DNA from: Thelephora terrestris
Lineage: Eukaryota; Basidiomycota; Agaricomycetes; Thelephorales; Thelephoraceae
Direction of reading: 5' to 3'
NCBI GenBank assembly: GCA_015956445.1
Contig: WIUZ02000003.1
Span: forward strand, 1,178,001 to 1,242,000
DNA length: 64,000 nt
Positions 43,816 through 55,189 of the stretch are shown one piece after another. The position numbers and the translations under genes are program-made. How positions within the stretch are numbered: the first letter of the stretch is position 1; every line of letters starts with the position of its first letter. A model generated the notes under the pieces. The model had not been told where the DNA came from. It saw only the letters and a program-made list of their open reading frames with translations, and did no database searches.

Positions 43816-45130
43816 TTCACTCATTCCGTCGAGAAGCCAATGCAGCCCCTTTTTTCTTCTTCCGTGTGTGATGCAACTCAAGATCAAGTCAAACGCTCCG
43901 TGTCCCCTTTAAATAGTGTGGAAGGCCTGCGTTCAGCTGGCAATTTTGGGGCCGAACCAATCACATGAGCGCTCGATCTCATTGACTCCCTGTCGGGTAC
44001 TCTCAATCGCTGGGGTGTGATTTAGCAGCCTTGAATAATGTTCTTCCCGTCTGGTTGGGTGAGTAAAGGCGAGACCTGGCGCCTGTGTAGTTCAACGAAG
44101 GACCGTTTTCTGCACCACAAGATGACCCATGCTAGAAATATCATTCGAGACAAAGCCCTCCATGGAACGAAAACTGAAGTGCGTCTTGATACCGGTCCCA
44201 TTGCACGGGACCCAGAGGTTACTCAATCTAACTGTGACAAATGTTGAGAGGACGACAGAAATCGGTGGGGATAATCGCAGACCCGGTGTTGGGGGCGACA
44301 TCAGACTGCAGTCGGAAGGAGGCTGTGAAAAGTGAGCCAGCAGAGGTAAAACATGAGTGAGCTTGAAGACTGTGGGTGAGCCGCAAAAGGCAGATGTACT
44401 ATCTAAAGGAACGACGCGACCCTGCCTATGGCCTCCTCCGGAGTCCAGAAGAGTCCACCGCTAGGCTGGCCGTCAATGTGAATGCACCTCCCAGAGCCAC
44501 TGGCACCTATGGAAGGAAGTTGGGGTTAGCGACACGCACTCGGAGGCAAGGTACACTGTCAAGTTGAGGAGAGGATCCTGGGAGACTTGAGGAATCTTCT
44601 GCGGCTTGAGTCTAGCGACCTCTGGTGACAAGAGGGCTTTGTATCCCCCCAACAGCAGTCCCCCCCCCTCAAATCCTCCTCCGAATTCGCTCTGAAATTC
44701 GAGGCTGGATTCCAGCCTAGGCTTTGTCGCTCTTACCTTTTCGGCAAGGATTTGGCAACGATCGTACTTTTACACGCTGAGTTTGCCTACATCTTCTCTC
44801 TATACAGCTGGTTTTCACACTTTGGCCAACTTCTCCAATCTGCCACAAATCTTGTTTTGCTGATGCTGCGGAATCGGGGAACTATGCTTTTGAGCAGGTG
44901 TAATTCATGATTGGCGAAGAGTCGACGTGGTCGGCTTGGTGCAGGCAGCTTTTCAATGAAGTCAATTCCATCTTGATTCGATCGACCATCCTTACTCTTT
45001 GCCCTCAACCAGGCCACGTTCCGAGGACCACATGACACGCGATTCAATCACATATATGTATTGGGGAGGGTGGGCGCCTTTCTCCATCTGCACCTTATCG
45101 ATATCATCTATCTCACAATCAGAACGCCCC
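43816..45130. other. Intergenic region, no gene seen
   Basis: It contains a short partial copy of the kinase-downstream duplication (about 43862-43940, ATGCAACTCAAGATCAAGTC) and copy 2 of the dispersed repeat (44645-44720). Other open frames are short and overlap on both strands. Confidence 0.45.
44645..44720 (+). repeat. Dispersed repeat, copy 2
   Basis: Nearly identical to 30036-30110. The similarity ends at CCAGCCT on the 3' side in both copies, so the repeat has a defined edge there. Confidence 0.65.
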
Positions 45131-46781
45131 ATGGCACCAAAAATCCAACCAGCATGGCAGCTATACGAGGAGTGAGCCTCCGAATTCGCTGTTCACACAT
45201 CGTGCCTACCTCTTCACTTTATGTGTTTCCTTCCCCAGACAAATGGAATGCCATGGTAACGGCCATGCTCTGTGGTAGCATTTCCCTTTTCAACAGCCGC
45301 AGATGGTATCTGAGAAGGTTGAATCTCTAGGGAACCTGCACCCACGAAAAAATACACCCGTATCAGCATAGGAGACGTGGGCTACATCCGTCAAGGTCGA
45401 TTTCATCTGCTGTTTTCTGCGGGTATCCCTTTGGGAGAGCGCCAACGGGGAGTCCACGTTCCCTACACGTTCGAGCCATTGGTATGCGCCGACGAAACAA
45501 CGGAGGAGGTACAGCCCCGAGGCCCTTGCTGTGTTGCCGCAAGGACTTCCCGAACAGTTGGAGCTAGTCTTGATGCCACGGTGCCTACTCTCGAGTGCGT
45601 TCTACATCTTATACAGTCCGACGCTATGTACAAGCGAGTGTCATGCAGGACCCTGGAACCTGGCGAGAACTTCTCTTTCGAGCTCGTCGGAGATCGTGGC
45701 GCAGCACTGACAACAAGGCACCCAACATACAACGAAGATTCTCAACTCGACACCGCATTTAAAAAATACACCATACGCCATTACAAGTCTTGGGTCAAGT
45801 TCGCCCGTGACAAGGAGTACGGCGAAAACTTGCGGCCTGTCCTCGTGTCCGGTTTTGACATGACCAAAGATTTTGCAATAATGGCATATTCCTGCGATCG
45901 TACTTCTGTTCAATCCGACAAGACTTCTTCTACTCCAATGTTCGGTTCCGCTCCTGCTTCCCCTTCGTGGATGTGGCGCACAGCTTGCAGCCGCAACTTT
46001 AAACATGGGCCACAGCAACTCAGACCCCCTTCGTCCTCGCAACCGAGTGCCGCAGGAAACCCTGCCAACGAGTTTAATCAATGTGTCTTCATTCGATATT
46101 ATACTATGCGCTTTGAGCTAGGGCTGTTCCCCAGAGTAATCCGGGCTGGGGCCGGACCACACGATCTCGGTTCGGGGGAAAACAGAGGAGAAACCTTTCC
46201 CGAGTTGCATGTGCAGTCCGATGCTGGACCTATGGGTTTCGATGAGGGCCACGGAGAACAATGGGATCCTACAACCAACGAGGCTGACTCTGAGCTGGAT
46301 ATGGTTATCCGCAACGTGCCATACGTCGGTTCTTTTCAAGTTCTTTTGTTTCTTCTCTGATGTTTACTCCAGGACACAGAACGTGACAACTGGGATATCA
46401 TCGCAGAATACGTGTTCCAGGTAACTCCCCTTCCCCGTGTTACCGCAAGACCACCTAACCCCATAATGGAAGAACTCAAGGGCCAAATCTGTCTTGATGC
46501 ACCATAAGGATCTAGCGGGGCTCCGTGCGGTAGGCCACAATGATTGCAATTCTCAAATCCTCACACCTTGGCAGATGGGGGGTGAGAGCAACATCTCGTC
46601 CCTATTGGCAAAACATACACCATGTATCGCCGTGGACGAAAACGGAGGTGACCTTCTGATAATTCTGCCATTTGGTGGATTGTGCCTCATTATTCCCAGT
46701 GGGAGAGATCATTTGCGGGGAAGGCGTGTCTTCATCGCGGGCTGCCACGATGGGCTCACCGCGACATGGGTCCCGTGGTAA
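45131..46781 (+). CDS. Conserved basidiomycete protein of unknown function (475 aa)
   Basis: Five exons, 45131-45171, 45239-45274, 45331-46324, 46373-46420 and 46473-46781, all joining in frame. The short first exons give MAPKIQPAWQLYEEQ and a GHALWEPAPTK join, which I recognise as the usual start of a large basidiomycete family. The core has ISIGDVGYIRQGRFHLLFSA, PLGERQRG, FSFELVGDRGAALTTRHPTY, YKSWVKFARDKEYG and VSGFDMTKDFAIMAYS. The C-terminal part has DTERDNWDIIAEYVFQ and KSVLMHHKDLAGLR. No catalytic motif, signal peptide or membrane segment is seen. It is a cytosolic or nuclear protein of unknown role. Relatives usually occur in many copies per genome. It looks whole. Confidence 0.75.
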
Positions 46782-46942
46782 GAACGGTATGCGATTTTTT
46801 TTACCTGCCTCTCGTCGCAATAGTGAGGATTGCTGACTATTTTTGTTATGCTTTCGATTGAAGTCGTTGACGTGTCAAAACCGTAAGGATCTCTATTGTT
46901 GTTCTTCGAAAAAATCGACCCTCAACACTTTCATACGGGTAT

Positions 46943-48126
46943 GTGACGTCTCTCAATAACCCTCTTGCCGATGAAACCAGGAGCACCCGAAAGTTGGTGG
47001 GGTCGACCCACAAACCTGCGCTGAGCGACACGACTCCTCTGAATAGCCCTTACGAGAGGCCAGCGTACGAGAGTGCAAGGCAATCCCATTTCAATTCCTT
47101 GGAACGACTCCTTTGCCTCGAGGAATATTCTTCCGAGTTTAATGATCAAGTCAGCAACATCCTTCGTGGACAGGAGTATCAGAAATGGGCGGAAAATATC
47201 AACGAAGCTGACGCTGTGCAACTCATCGAGTTTCTGGACAGGGTATGTCACGTGCCTCATCTTCTCTCCCTAGTACTCAAGCCCCCGTAGGCTCTTGATA
47301 TTCTTGACCCTACTGGCCCCGGTTTCTGGAGATGTATGCGAGAGCTCAGGCACACATGCGGTGCAAGAATGATACTACCCAAATGTAAGCGAAGCGTCAC
47401 GCGCCACCCCGGGAGTGGTAACCGGTCCGTAGTAGTTTAGCCAGAAAGATTATCACCATTTTGTTTGAGACAACATGTCGCGTAACTATACCCAAAAGGT
47501 CTTGTATTATATAATCTAGCAGGCAGTATATAAGATGTCTAGGTAGATTAGAAACGAGGACGCTTTCGACCAGTTCTGACCCGTGTGTTTACCTCTTAGA
47601 CTCGACTCGACTCGCGTGATTCGGAACTCCCGAAATCACTCCCGAGTCTGAGTCACAGCTAGAGCCCAAGGGTTCACACCAAGGAGTCGTACACGCGCGT
47701 TTCCCTCTCAGCTTTTGGCCGTCGGTGGTCACCCCGTTGCATCAGGAGGTCCTGGTGATGTGTATGCTGGGATACTCTATGGTTCGAGGGTTTGCGTCAA
47801 ACGAGTCAGCCGGGTGCACTCAGCGGATGGTCCTGAGGAAGCTACAACGGTCCTTGATACTCATCGTCTTCTTGTCTCCTGTTGCTGACGAGACCCACAG
47901 ACCCTCTACCGAGAGGTCATCACCTGGAAACGCTTGGGGCACAAAAATATTGTTCAACGGCGGCGCCGCACGACAGACCTTGCGCGACGCCGATCATCGA
48001 AGTACACACAAAGGCCCGTGGAGGGCATGAAATATTGGGTGTGCACCCACAACCGCAAAACACCGGCGGGGCCAAGCAAGAAACCAGAATGCGGGGGTGG
48101 GTTCGTCGCGCGGGCAGGGCTGTAGG
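46943..48126 (+). pseudogene. Chimeric remnant: A-type kinase N-terminus fused to a B-type tail (K-A3)
   Basis: The first exon encodes an extended N-terminus, then RLLCLEEYSSEFNDQVSN, QKWAENINEADAVQLIEFLD, an intron, and LDILDPTGPGF with a linker like K-A2. A solo-LTR-like insert lies at 47384-47678. After it, the glycine-loop exon can be followed by similarity (47700-47870), then TWKRLGHKNIV at about 47925-47956. There the sequence switches abruptly to B-type tail (GACCTTGCGCGACGCCGATC, as at about 17905), continuing to GGAKQETRMRGWVRRAGRAV. The A-type C-lobe and the whole B-type kinase are missing. It cannot encode a kinase. Confidence 0.7.
47384..47678. mobile_element. Candidate solo LTR (fossil), 295 bp
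   Basis: The insert absent from the paralogous exons of K-A2 and K-A1 starts TGTAAGCGAAGCG and ends GGTTCACA. It contains a TATA-like GTATATAAG. CCAAA before and CCAAG after could be a 5-bp target duplication with one mismatch. The family (Copia or Gypsy) cannot be told. No internal retrotransposon sequence is present. It is treated as an old remnant. Confidence 0.45.
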
Positions 48127-48204
48127 AATTATTAAGCGTGTTTTCAACTCCATAACATTGATTCTAGTGAGAAGCAGAAGCAACCCCTTTCTTTTTTTTC
48201 ATGT

Positions 48205-48645
48205 GTGGATACAACTCAAGATCTGGTCAAACGCTCCGTATTCCCCCCGAATATGTGGATGGCCTTCGTTCAGCTGGAAATTCATGAGAGCTACAGCATG
48301 AAGGTTGAATTGGGAGAGATACTGCGCCTTAGAATCGGTGAATTTCGACTTGAATCACAAGCTCAGTTGTTACAGTATTTGAACCAATGCACTTGAGCTC
48401 TCGATCCCATCGGATATCGTCAATCACTCCAGCGCCCGTCAGTACAACCAGTGTCGCTTTCTTCTCCCTTCACCGCCGTATCGCACCGAGCTCCAATCTT
48501 TGGACTGGACCCGTCTTCGAGTCGAGTCTTTTCTGCAATGCGCTCTCTACTCTCGATGTGACTGTTCCTCACACAGCTCGACTCCACCGCGAGTACAGCC
48601 GAAAGGCAAGGTAACAACGCTGCTTCCGCTTCCCAAAGATAGCGA
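48205..48645 (+). repeat. Segmental duplication downstream of K-A3
   Basis: Aligns over its whole length with 18161-18630, with small indels. The homology extends upstream through the B-type tail to about 47960, so one duplicated block of roughly 0.7 kb includes tail and 3' flank. It seems non-coding. Confidence 0.8.
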
Positions 48646-49237
48646 TTGGTGCAAGAACAGCTTCCTACGGAGCGACATCACCCTGTCTACGAAAAACGCC
48701 GAATCATCTGAACGGTGTACGCACGGGTTTGGGACCCGTGGGCCGAACTGCTGCGTCTTGGCGCCGGAATGCCGTCGATTTTCCCCACTTGCAACGTTCC
48801 CACGGGTCCAAATTCATCGCAGCGGAGATGGCACCCACAATCGAGCCATGAACCTCGCTTTTTGTGCCCACTGACTCCAAGATCCAGCCTACGTAAGGTA
48901 GGGGGGTCAATGATGTCGCCTACTTTCCGCAGTCGGGCGTGACGAAAAGTGACAAGAAACCCTCAAATTCATTAAAAAACTCGTAGCTCACTCGATACTT
49001 ATTGTACAGACGTGCGGAAAGTTTGAGCATAGAGCAGAGTATTAGTAGAAACCCCTGTGTATTTCCCCACCCTGTCCATTGCAGTAAACTTTAGGGACGA
49101 TGAAACCAAGGTTTCCCGTGTTCGTTGACTCATGCCGGCCGAACAAATCTTCATTAAAATTACTTAGTAATAATAGCACTGCGGAAAGAGCTCGAAACCT
49201 AGGTTATCATAAATCGCTATTTTTCCTGCAAACCACC
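48646..49237. other. Intergenic region upstream of the Tc1/IS630-like transposase
   Basis: No gene was recognised. A terminal inverted repeat of the downstream transposon should lie here; I could not pair any stretch longer than about 10 bp with the region after 51365. Confidence 0.4.
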
Positions 49238-51365
49238 ATGCCAAAAGTACAGAGCATCACCTCGTTATCAAACTTGAGGCAGAGCCCAACAATCGGTGCA
49301 AGGAATGTAAGTGACATCACCCTGGCACGATCATCCAATGGGGTTGAGTTAACCGTGATCAGGTTTCGGCCATAGTTTTGGCTGTTCAATCGTTTCCCAC
49401 CGGCCCTGCGGACGTTCCGATAATCCGTATTCAAGGCAGCCGGTCATCCATTCAGTCTGCCATCAACGCTTCCACCCCAATCCCACTAAAGTTGTCCACC
49501 ACGACAGCCAATATCTCGCCCATCCTCTTCCCACACACGAACATCGACAATGGCCAGAAAACTTGCTGGCCCCCATCAGTTTATTATGCCACTCTGGCGT
49601 TGGCTGACCTTCGCACACTCCTCAAGTCACGCAACGGCACACTTCGCTCGGATGTCATCCTTAGAACTCGATTAGATCACCTCGATCGGTTCCTTGCCAT
49701 TTACATCACCGGCAAAGAATGGATTAAAGCCGCCGATTATACTGCTGCCATTCTTGGGCAGGGTATCAGCTGTAGTCGACGGCTTCGAGCTTGGGGCAAG
49801 GATTTCATTCGTGACCGGTCCGCACTCCCATATCACAACCACGCAAGATCTGGCCGCGGTTCCCTCCTTGACAACATTGATTTCGTTGAGGAGCTGGTGG
49901 CTTATATTGCCGGGATTGGGTTGTATGTCTCCGCCCAGGCGATCACCGATTTCATGAAAAAACCCGAACTCATTGAACGCTATCACATCCTCGAACCCGT
50001 TGCGCTCAGCACCGCCCGTGAGTGGATGTCGAAACTCAACTTCGCGTGGCGGCAGACACCAAAAGGAACTTATCTCGATGGACACGAGCGTCCGGACGTT
50101 GTGCATTACCGTCAGAACGTCTTTCTTCCCGCACTCGCTCAACGTGAGCCAACTATCCGGGCTTGGGACAAGGATAACCTCACCCATCTCGTTGACCCTT
50201 CTTCCCCTTCGCCGACCCGTCACACTGTCCTCTGGTTTCACGATCAGTGCATATTCTATCAGAACGATCGGAGAAAGTGTCGTTGGGTTCACGTCAGCGA
50301 GAAGCCTGTCCCCCTGCCGAAGGGTGAAGGTGTCTCATTGATGGTTTCGGACTTCGTCTCCGCTGACTACGGTTGGTTGTGTTCCCCAGACGGAACAGAG
50401 TCAGCTCGAGTGCTCTTCCGTCCCGGAGCGAACCGGGAAGGGTACTTTACCAATGAGGATATCCTACGCCAGGTCGATAACGCTATCGATATCCTCCAAA
50501 ATTACTATCCCAATGACAACCATATCTTTATCTTTGACAATGCCACCATCCACACAAAACGACCACCGGGGTCTCTTTCTGCCCGACACATGCCCAAGAA
50601 GACATCAAAGCCAGATCCGAAGGAACCAGGGAAGGAGGTGAACTGGCTCGTGGAAATTGACGCGACCGGTGAACTCGGCCGCCCTGTTTACGGCCCTGAT
50701 CGAAAGAAATTAAAGAAGCGGGTTCGGATGGCTGATGGCATACTTCCGAATGGCCAACCACAGCCTCTCTACTTCGAAAAAGGGCACCCGCAGGCCGGTC
50801 TCTTCAAGGGTATGGCCGTGATCCTCACAGAACGAGGGTATCCCAAGGAGGCAAGCCTCAATGCGCAATGCAAGGACTTCAAGTGTCCCAAGGACCGGAT
50901 CGATTGCTGTATCCGCCGCTTCCTCTTCAACCAACCCGATTTCGCCGCTGTCAAGTCCACGCTCGAAACGCGCTGCGAGGAGCGTGGTTCTCCTGCTCTG
51001 TTCCTTCCCAAGTTTCACCCCGAACTCAATCCGATCGAACAATGCTGGTGCTACGCGAAGCTGATGTATCGCGAGTTTCCGCTGTCACCCAAAGAAGCAG
51101 TGATGCACTCGTACGTCGTCAACGTGTTGAACGCTATTTCACCCAGACACGTCCGACAGTAAGCTTCGTTTTATTGTTCGCTAAACACTTGATAGGCTAA
51201 CATTGACTCAGGTATTTGAACAGGACTCTCCGTTTTATGGATAGTTATCGAAACGGGTTGGATGCCGTGCAAGCAGCATGGGCGGGTAGGAAATACCACG
51301 GTCATCGTACACTTCCTCCCGGTTGGAAGTCAGATCTCAGGTCTTCGGGTATAGGTCCTTTGTAG
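49238..51365 (+). CDS. Tc1/IS630-superfamily transposase, DDE_3-type (672 aa)
   Basis: Exons 49238-49306, 49363-51158 and 51212-51365 join in frame; the start is the ATG of a short first exon (MPKVQSITSLSNLRQSPTIG). An HTH-like N-terminal half includes AWGKDFIRDRSALPYHN, VEELVAYIAGIGLYVSAQAI and TAREWMSKLNFAWRQTPKG. The catalytic domain, of the kind widespread in Agaricomycetes, follows: VLWFHDQCIFYQNDRRKCRW (first acidic residue in HDQ), VSLMVSDFVSADYGWLCSPD, HIFIFDNATIHTKR (second Asp in FDNA) and LPKFHPELNPIEQCWCYAK (third acidic residue in PELNPIEQ). A long insert lies between the second and third motifs. The C-terminus is FMDSYRNGLDAVQAAWAGRK. The gene looks whole. Relatives are often host-wide multicopy. 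Confidence 0.85.
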
Positions 51366-51663
51366 TATTTTAATTCCGTAGGTACGACGTCCACAACATG
51401 TACTCTGGCCACCACGTTTATCTGTCTACAGTATATATTGTTGTTTCTACTATTTCGTGCGAACTATGTCCCGATTTGAGTTATCCGTCGAAACAATAAT
51501 ATGTATGAGTCAAGTCACACCCGGTCACCGTCATGTGATACGGACGACATCATTGACCCCCCTACCTTATCTTTTCGAGCTCTCAGGCTACTATAAGCGC
51601 ACGAAGGACGCTGGCTCTCAAACGCCGATCCGGCGCCTCTGCGACCTCCCCTCGACCATCATC

Positions 51664-52518
51664 ATGAACTCGGACGAGATGTTTAACTGGCCCGATGCGG
51701 ACGTTGTTCTATGCGCGACCCACGGCAAAGACAGTCGCGAGTTTCGAGTCCACAAATCGTTCCTATCCTTCTCATCCCCCATCTTCAAGGACATGTTCAC
51801 GATTCCACAGCCTCCGTCGACCGACTCAAACCAGGTCGACGTTGTCGCCGTCGCGGATCCACCACAAGCGTTGGAGCTCATCCTACGATTCATATATCCC
51901 TCCCGGGCTTCACCCGTGGTTGACGACTTGACCGTCTTGTCGGAGGCTATGATCCTCGCCGATAAGTACGATATCGACGTAGCGCGGGCGCGATTGCGGT
52001 CGTTGCTCGCGGGGTTCGTTGACACTGAGCCCCTCAGAGTGTATGCGATCGCTTATCGGTTTGGATTGAAGGATGTGATGAAGACCGCTTCATGGCACAC
52101 GACGTCGATCCACTTTCCCAGCATCAGTGATCTGCCTGAGGAGTTCAAGCTAATCCCTGCCACGGAGTACCATCGCCTCATCCTCCTCCACTCTAGGTAT
52201 CGCGAAAAGGTCGATTCCATCGCCCGGCGCACTCACTTTCCGTGGCCCCTCGCCCACACTGAGGACTCGTCGCCCGCTACGGAACAAGAGATGAAGAAGA
52301 TGAGAAAAGAGGTGAGGGAGATGAAGAAGGAGAAGGCGACGGTTGGGAAAGAGCGTTTCTGGGATAGGATCAAGGAGAGCACGATGTTGAACCACGAGTC
52401 GCTCGTCCTTGCGTTGAAAGCGGACAAGGCGATTGCCGAAGCAGCCTCCGAGGCCCAAATTCAATCTTACGTCTCCTCGATTCTTAGCGAGGCCAATGCC
52501 TTGAAACTGACAGTTTAG
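51664..52518 (+). CDS. BTB/POZ-domain protein, copy 3 (284 aa)
   Basis: Single exon; the ATG at 51664 aligns with the starts of the two BTB genes near 12.4 and 14.1 kb. Motifs: MFNWPDADVVLCATHGKDSR, EFRVHKSFLSFSSPIFKDMF, ALELILRFIYPSR, AMILADKYDIDVARARLRS, PLRVYAIAYRFGLKD and ATEYHRLILLHSRYREKVD. A Lys/Glu-rich helix (KKMRKEVREMKKEKATVGKE) is inserted before the C-terminal end SYVSSILSEANALKLTV. It is about 37 kb from its relatives, in the same orientation, so it moved by segmental duplication or is a relic of a larger array. No fused domain. Partner unknown. Confidence 0.85.
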   Translation: MNSDEMFNWPDADVVLCATHGKDSREFRVHKSFLSFSSPIFKDMFTIPQPPSTDSNQVDVVAVADPPQALELILRFIYPSRASPVVDDLTVLSEAMILADKYDIDVARARLRSLLAGFVDTEPLRVYAIAYRFGLKDVMKTASWHTTSIHFPSISDLPEEFKLIPATEYHRLILLHSRYREKVDSIARRTHFPWPLAHTEDSSPATEQEMKKMRKEVREMKKEKATVGKERFWDRIKESTMLNHESLVLALKADKAIAEAASEAQIQSYVSSILSEANALKLTV

Positions 52519-53137
52519 CGTTTGTTGCCGTAGGGATTACATTTGTTGTTCATCGCGTTTGGGACTTTTTGTAGTGTTACGTTTATTGTTGTTTTGATTT
52601 GCGGTATGTGCTGTCAGGTTCTGGGAGCGAATAGAAGCGTGATACCGGCTTGGTTTGACGAGTGTTCGGAGGCTTGAGCAGAACACGCCTTTGACTGCGA
52701 TTGAGTTTGGGAAAGACCAAAGCAACCGGGGTTTCCCGGATGCCATTTCAATGCACCGCCGGAAGATAATCGACTACCGAATTTGGAAGTCGACAACGGT
52801 CACGTTTGATCCGCTTCGCGTCACTTGCCGACGAGAAACTACTTAGACGCCCGGGCGCTCGATGTCTGCATTGTGCGACCAAGCGCGGGGATGTTATATC
52901 AAGGTGCCAGCGACGTGATTTGGTCTCCATTACCTCTCTCTTTCTACCCCCTCTCTTCTTCCTTCTTTTTTCATTCAACTCTTCGACTGCGTCGATTCTT
53001 TTGCGAGGCAAACTCTAGAGACCTACCAACCCACCCAAGGTTGACCCGGTTCTCAGCTCTCCCCCGAAGAGAAACCTTGTTTTTCACCGCCACCGCTTGA
53101 AGCGTTTAACAATCCATTCCTTTTACTTCCCCGAACA
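52519..53137. other. Intergenic region with C/T-rich leader
   Basis: No gene was recognised. The stretch 52925-53000 is strongly C/T-rich and lies 140 to 210 bp before the ATG of the secreted-protein gene, as in many highly expressed basidiomycete promoters. Confidence 0.45.
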
Positions 53138-54159
53138 ATGAAGTTGGCAACCCTAGTCTCGCTCGCCACTCTCCTCTCATCCGTTCTATCCGCGCCGTTG
53201 GTGGCCCAGAGACAGAACGGGGCCCCGGACGCTGCGACTATCACTCAACTCGCACCTCCACTGGGATTCCATTCTGGAGTGAACCCGACCGGAACGGGCG
53301 ATTGTGATGGTGCGATCGACGGTGCGGATGGGAAGCCTATCAAGATCCCCTGTTCCTGCCCACCTGCTCAAGATGTGTACATCTCTGTGCGTTTGATGCA
53401 GAACAATCCAGGCTTGTACTGATAGATTCTTCTGTTAGCAACTGATCGCAAACGTTCAAGCTGGGAAAGCTCTCAATAACCCGACCGTGTCTGTGACGTT
53501 CCCGACTACTGATTCCAAGGCCGACAAGTCCGCTAGGCTGAACGCTGCTTCGGTCACCCTTCAAAACTTGAACGGTCCTGGTAAGGGATGCCCCGTCGTT
53601 TCGACCACCTTCCCTCTACAACAGAAGGCAATCGATGCTGGAACCGATGTGGTTTCCACCCAATCCAACCTTGCGGTCAACCAACCCGCGCCTGCTGACG
53701 CACAGGGGAACAGCACCGGGGTTTTGGATGTCGGTACGATTGAGAGTCTTGCTCCTGCGCTGGGATTCCAATCTGGGATCAACCCGACTGGAACTGGGGA
53801 CTGCGACGGTGCGGTGAATGGCGCGGATGGAAAGCCTATCAAGATTCCATGTGCTTGTCCGCCTCCGCAAGACGTCTACATCAACGTACGTTACAAATTT
53901 ACTCCAATTTCAGGGTTGAATGGCGCGTTTTGATATTTGGGTTCTCCCTCTGCAGGCACTGGTTAAGAACGTCCAGGCAGGAATCGCAGTCAACAACCCT
54001 TCCGTCAAAGTTACGTTCCCGACTGACAACTCGAACCAAAGCCAGAGTGCTCGGATAACCGCCGCGTTGATTACGTTGCAGAACTTGAATGGGTCCGGGA
54101 AAGGGTGTCCTGCTGTGAGCACGACGTTGTTGGCGAGGCAGAAGGCTTTGGGTGCTTGA
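53138..54159 (+). CDS. Secreted protein with two tandem homologous domains (299 aa)
   Basis: Exons 53138-53386, 53439-53885 and 53956-54159, all joined in phase 0. The N-terminus is a signal peptide (MKLATLVSLATLLSSVLSAP). Two repeats of about 120 aa follow, each with LAP.LGF.SG.NPTGTGDCDGA, NGADGKPIKIPC.CPP.QDVYI, an intron at the same place after QDVYI plus Ser or Asn, NVQAG.A.NNP.V.VTFPT, ARI or ARL.AA..TLQNLNG, and GKGCP.VSTT. The conserved pairs of Cys suggest disulfides. This family is common among basidiomycete secretomes and has no assigned function to my knowledge. The shared intron position shows that the two domains arose by internal gene duplication. Confidence 0.8.
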
Positions 54160-55189
54160 ATGCGCGAACAATCGCCTTTCCCACACCGACGTACCGGCTC
54201 TTGGGCTCCAGTTGTTTGTTAACGCTCGAAGCGTGCTTGGCAAACGCGTCTGACATCATCCTACCCCTAGATCCTCGGCATTTGTTGTATACCTCCTGTC
54301 TGTCTGTCTAAATATGTGTCTATCGCGCTTAGAGTCGCCACTTCTTTGTCTGCTGTATCACACTCACTTGCTCTGCCTTTTGCCAAGTTTGCCACTCTCA
54401 CGGAGGGAAAGAAGAGCTCAGCCTCCCTTGGAGCGTGCATTGAGGGTCAAAAGACCGAAACGGACGATCCGATACGAGGTCTCGCGCACTCTCATCTACT
54501 TGGCTTCCGTTTCTAAACTGACCGAAAGGTTCTCGACAGAGTCTTCGGAATACGTCTGGATGGAATTTGTTCCACCGTACGTCTCTGGCCCAGAGATGCT
54601 ATCTCTCATGCTCGAAACTTTTCAGCTCCTCCAGTCGTGGTAACCAATGCTGTATGCTCCAAGCGATCAAGCCAAGGCGTGTGAAAAGAAAGTCACGACT
54701 GATCCCAGCAATCCGCGCGCGCGGTGATCAAGCTGGAAATGCTGGCTCAAAGCACGGGTGGAAATTGGGCATCCCTTGCTCAATTTTCGTCCGTTCGAGG
54801 CCGCAATTAGCGGGATGAACCGTCCAGTAGAGTATTTTTCGGGGGTACCGGAAAGTACAATGGGTCGGAATCATTGAACTGCACAATTGAGTATAGTTAC
54901 GCGAGCGGTATCACAGTGTATGACTGGCCGGACGTGAATTCTCCGACAATTGAGATCATGCGGAATCCCGATCGGCTAGATTTGATCGGTGCGGGTGGCA
55001 GCGATCAACCGTTTCTTCCAACACGATCGCCGAGTTTTTCTCTCGGTCACTGCCAAGGTTCTCAACATCCCGCAACAGATCGGGAAGGATGTTAAAAATG
55101 TAACGTGAAATATAAGTTCACCTGCTCGTGGTTGCTCGAATGCCTCAGGACCTCTCTTCTCCTCCCCCCATCTCCTTCTATCCATCGCG
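54160..55189. other. Intergenic region, no gene seen
   Basis: Short overlapping open frames only; none has a motif or paralogue in the window. Confidence 0.4.

Noticed and set aside
44376-45047. Small open frames between the dispersed repeat and the 45131 gene as genes
   Set aside because: They are short, overlap on both strands, and have no paralogue, motif or splice pattern.
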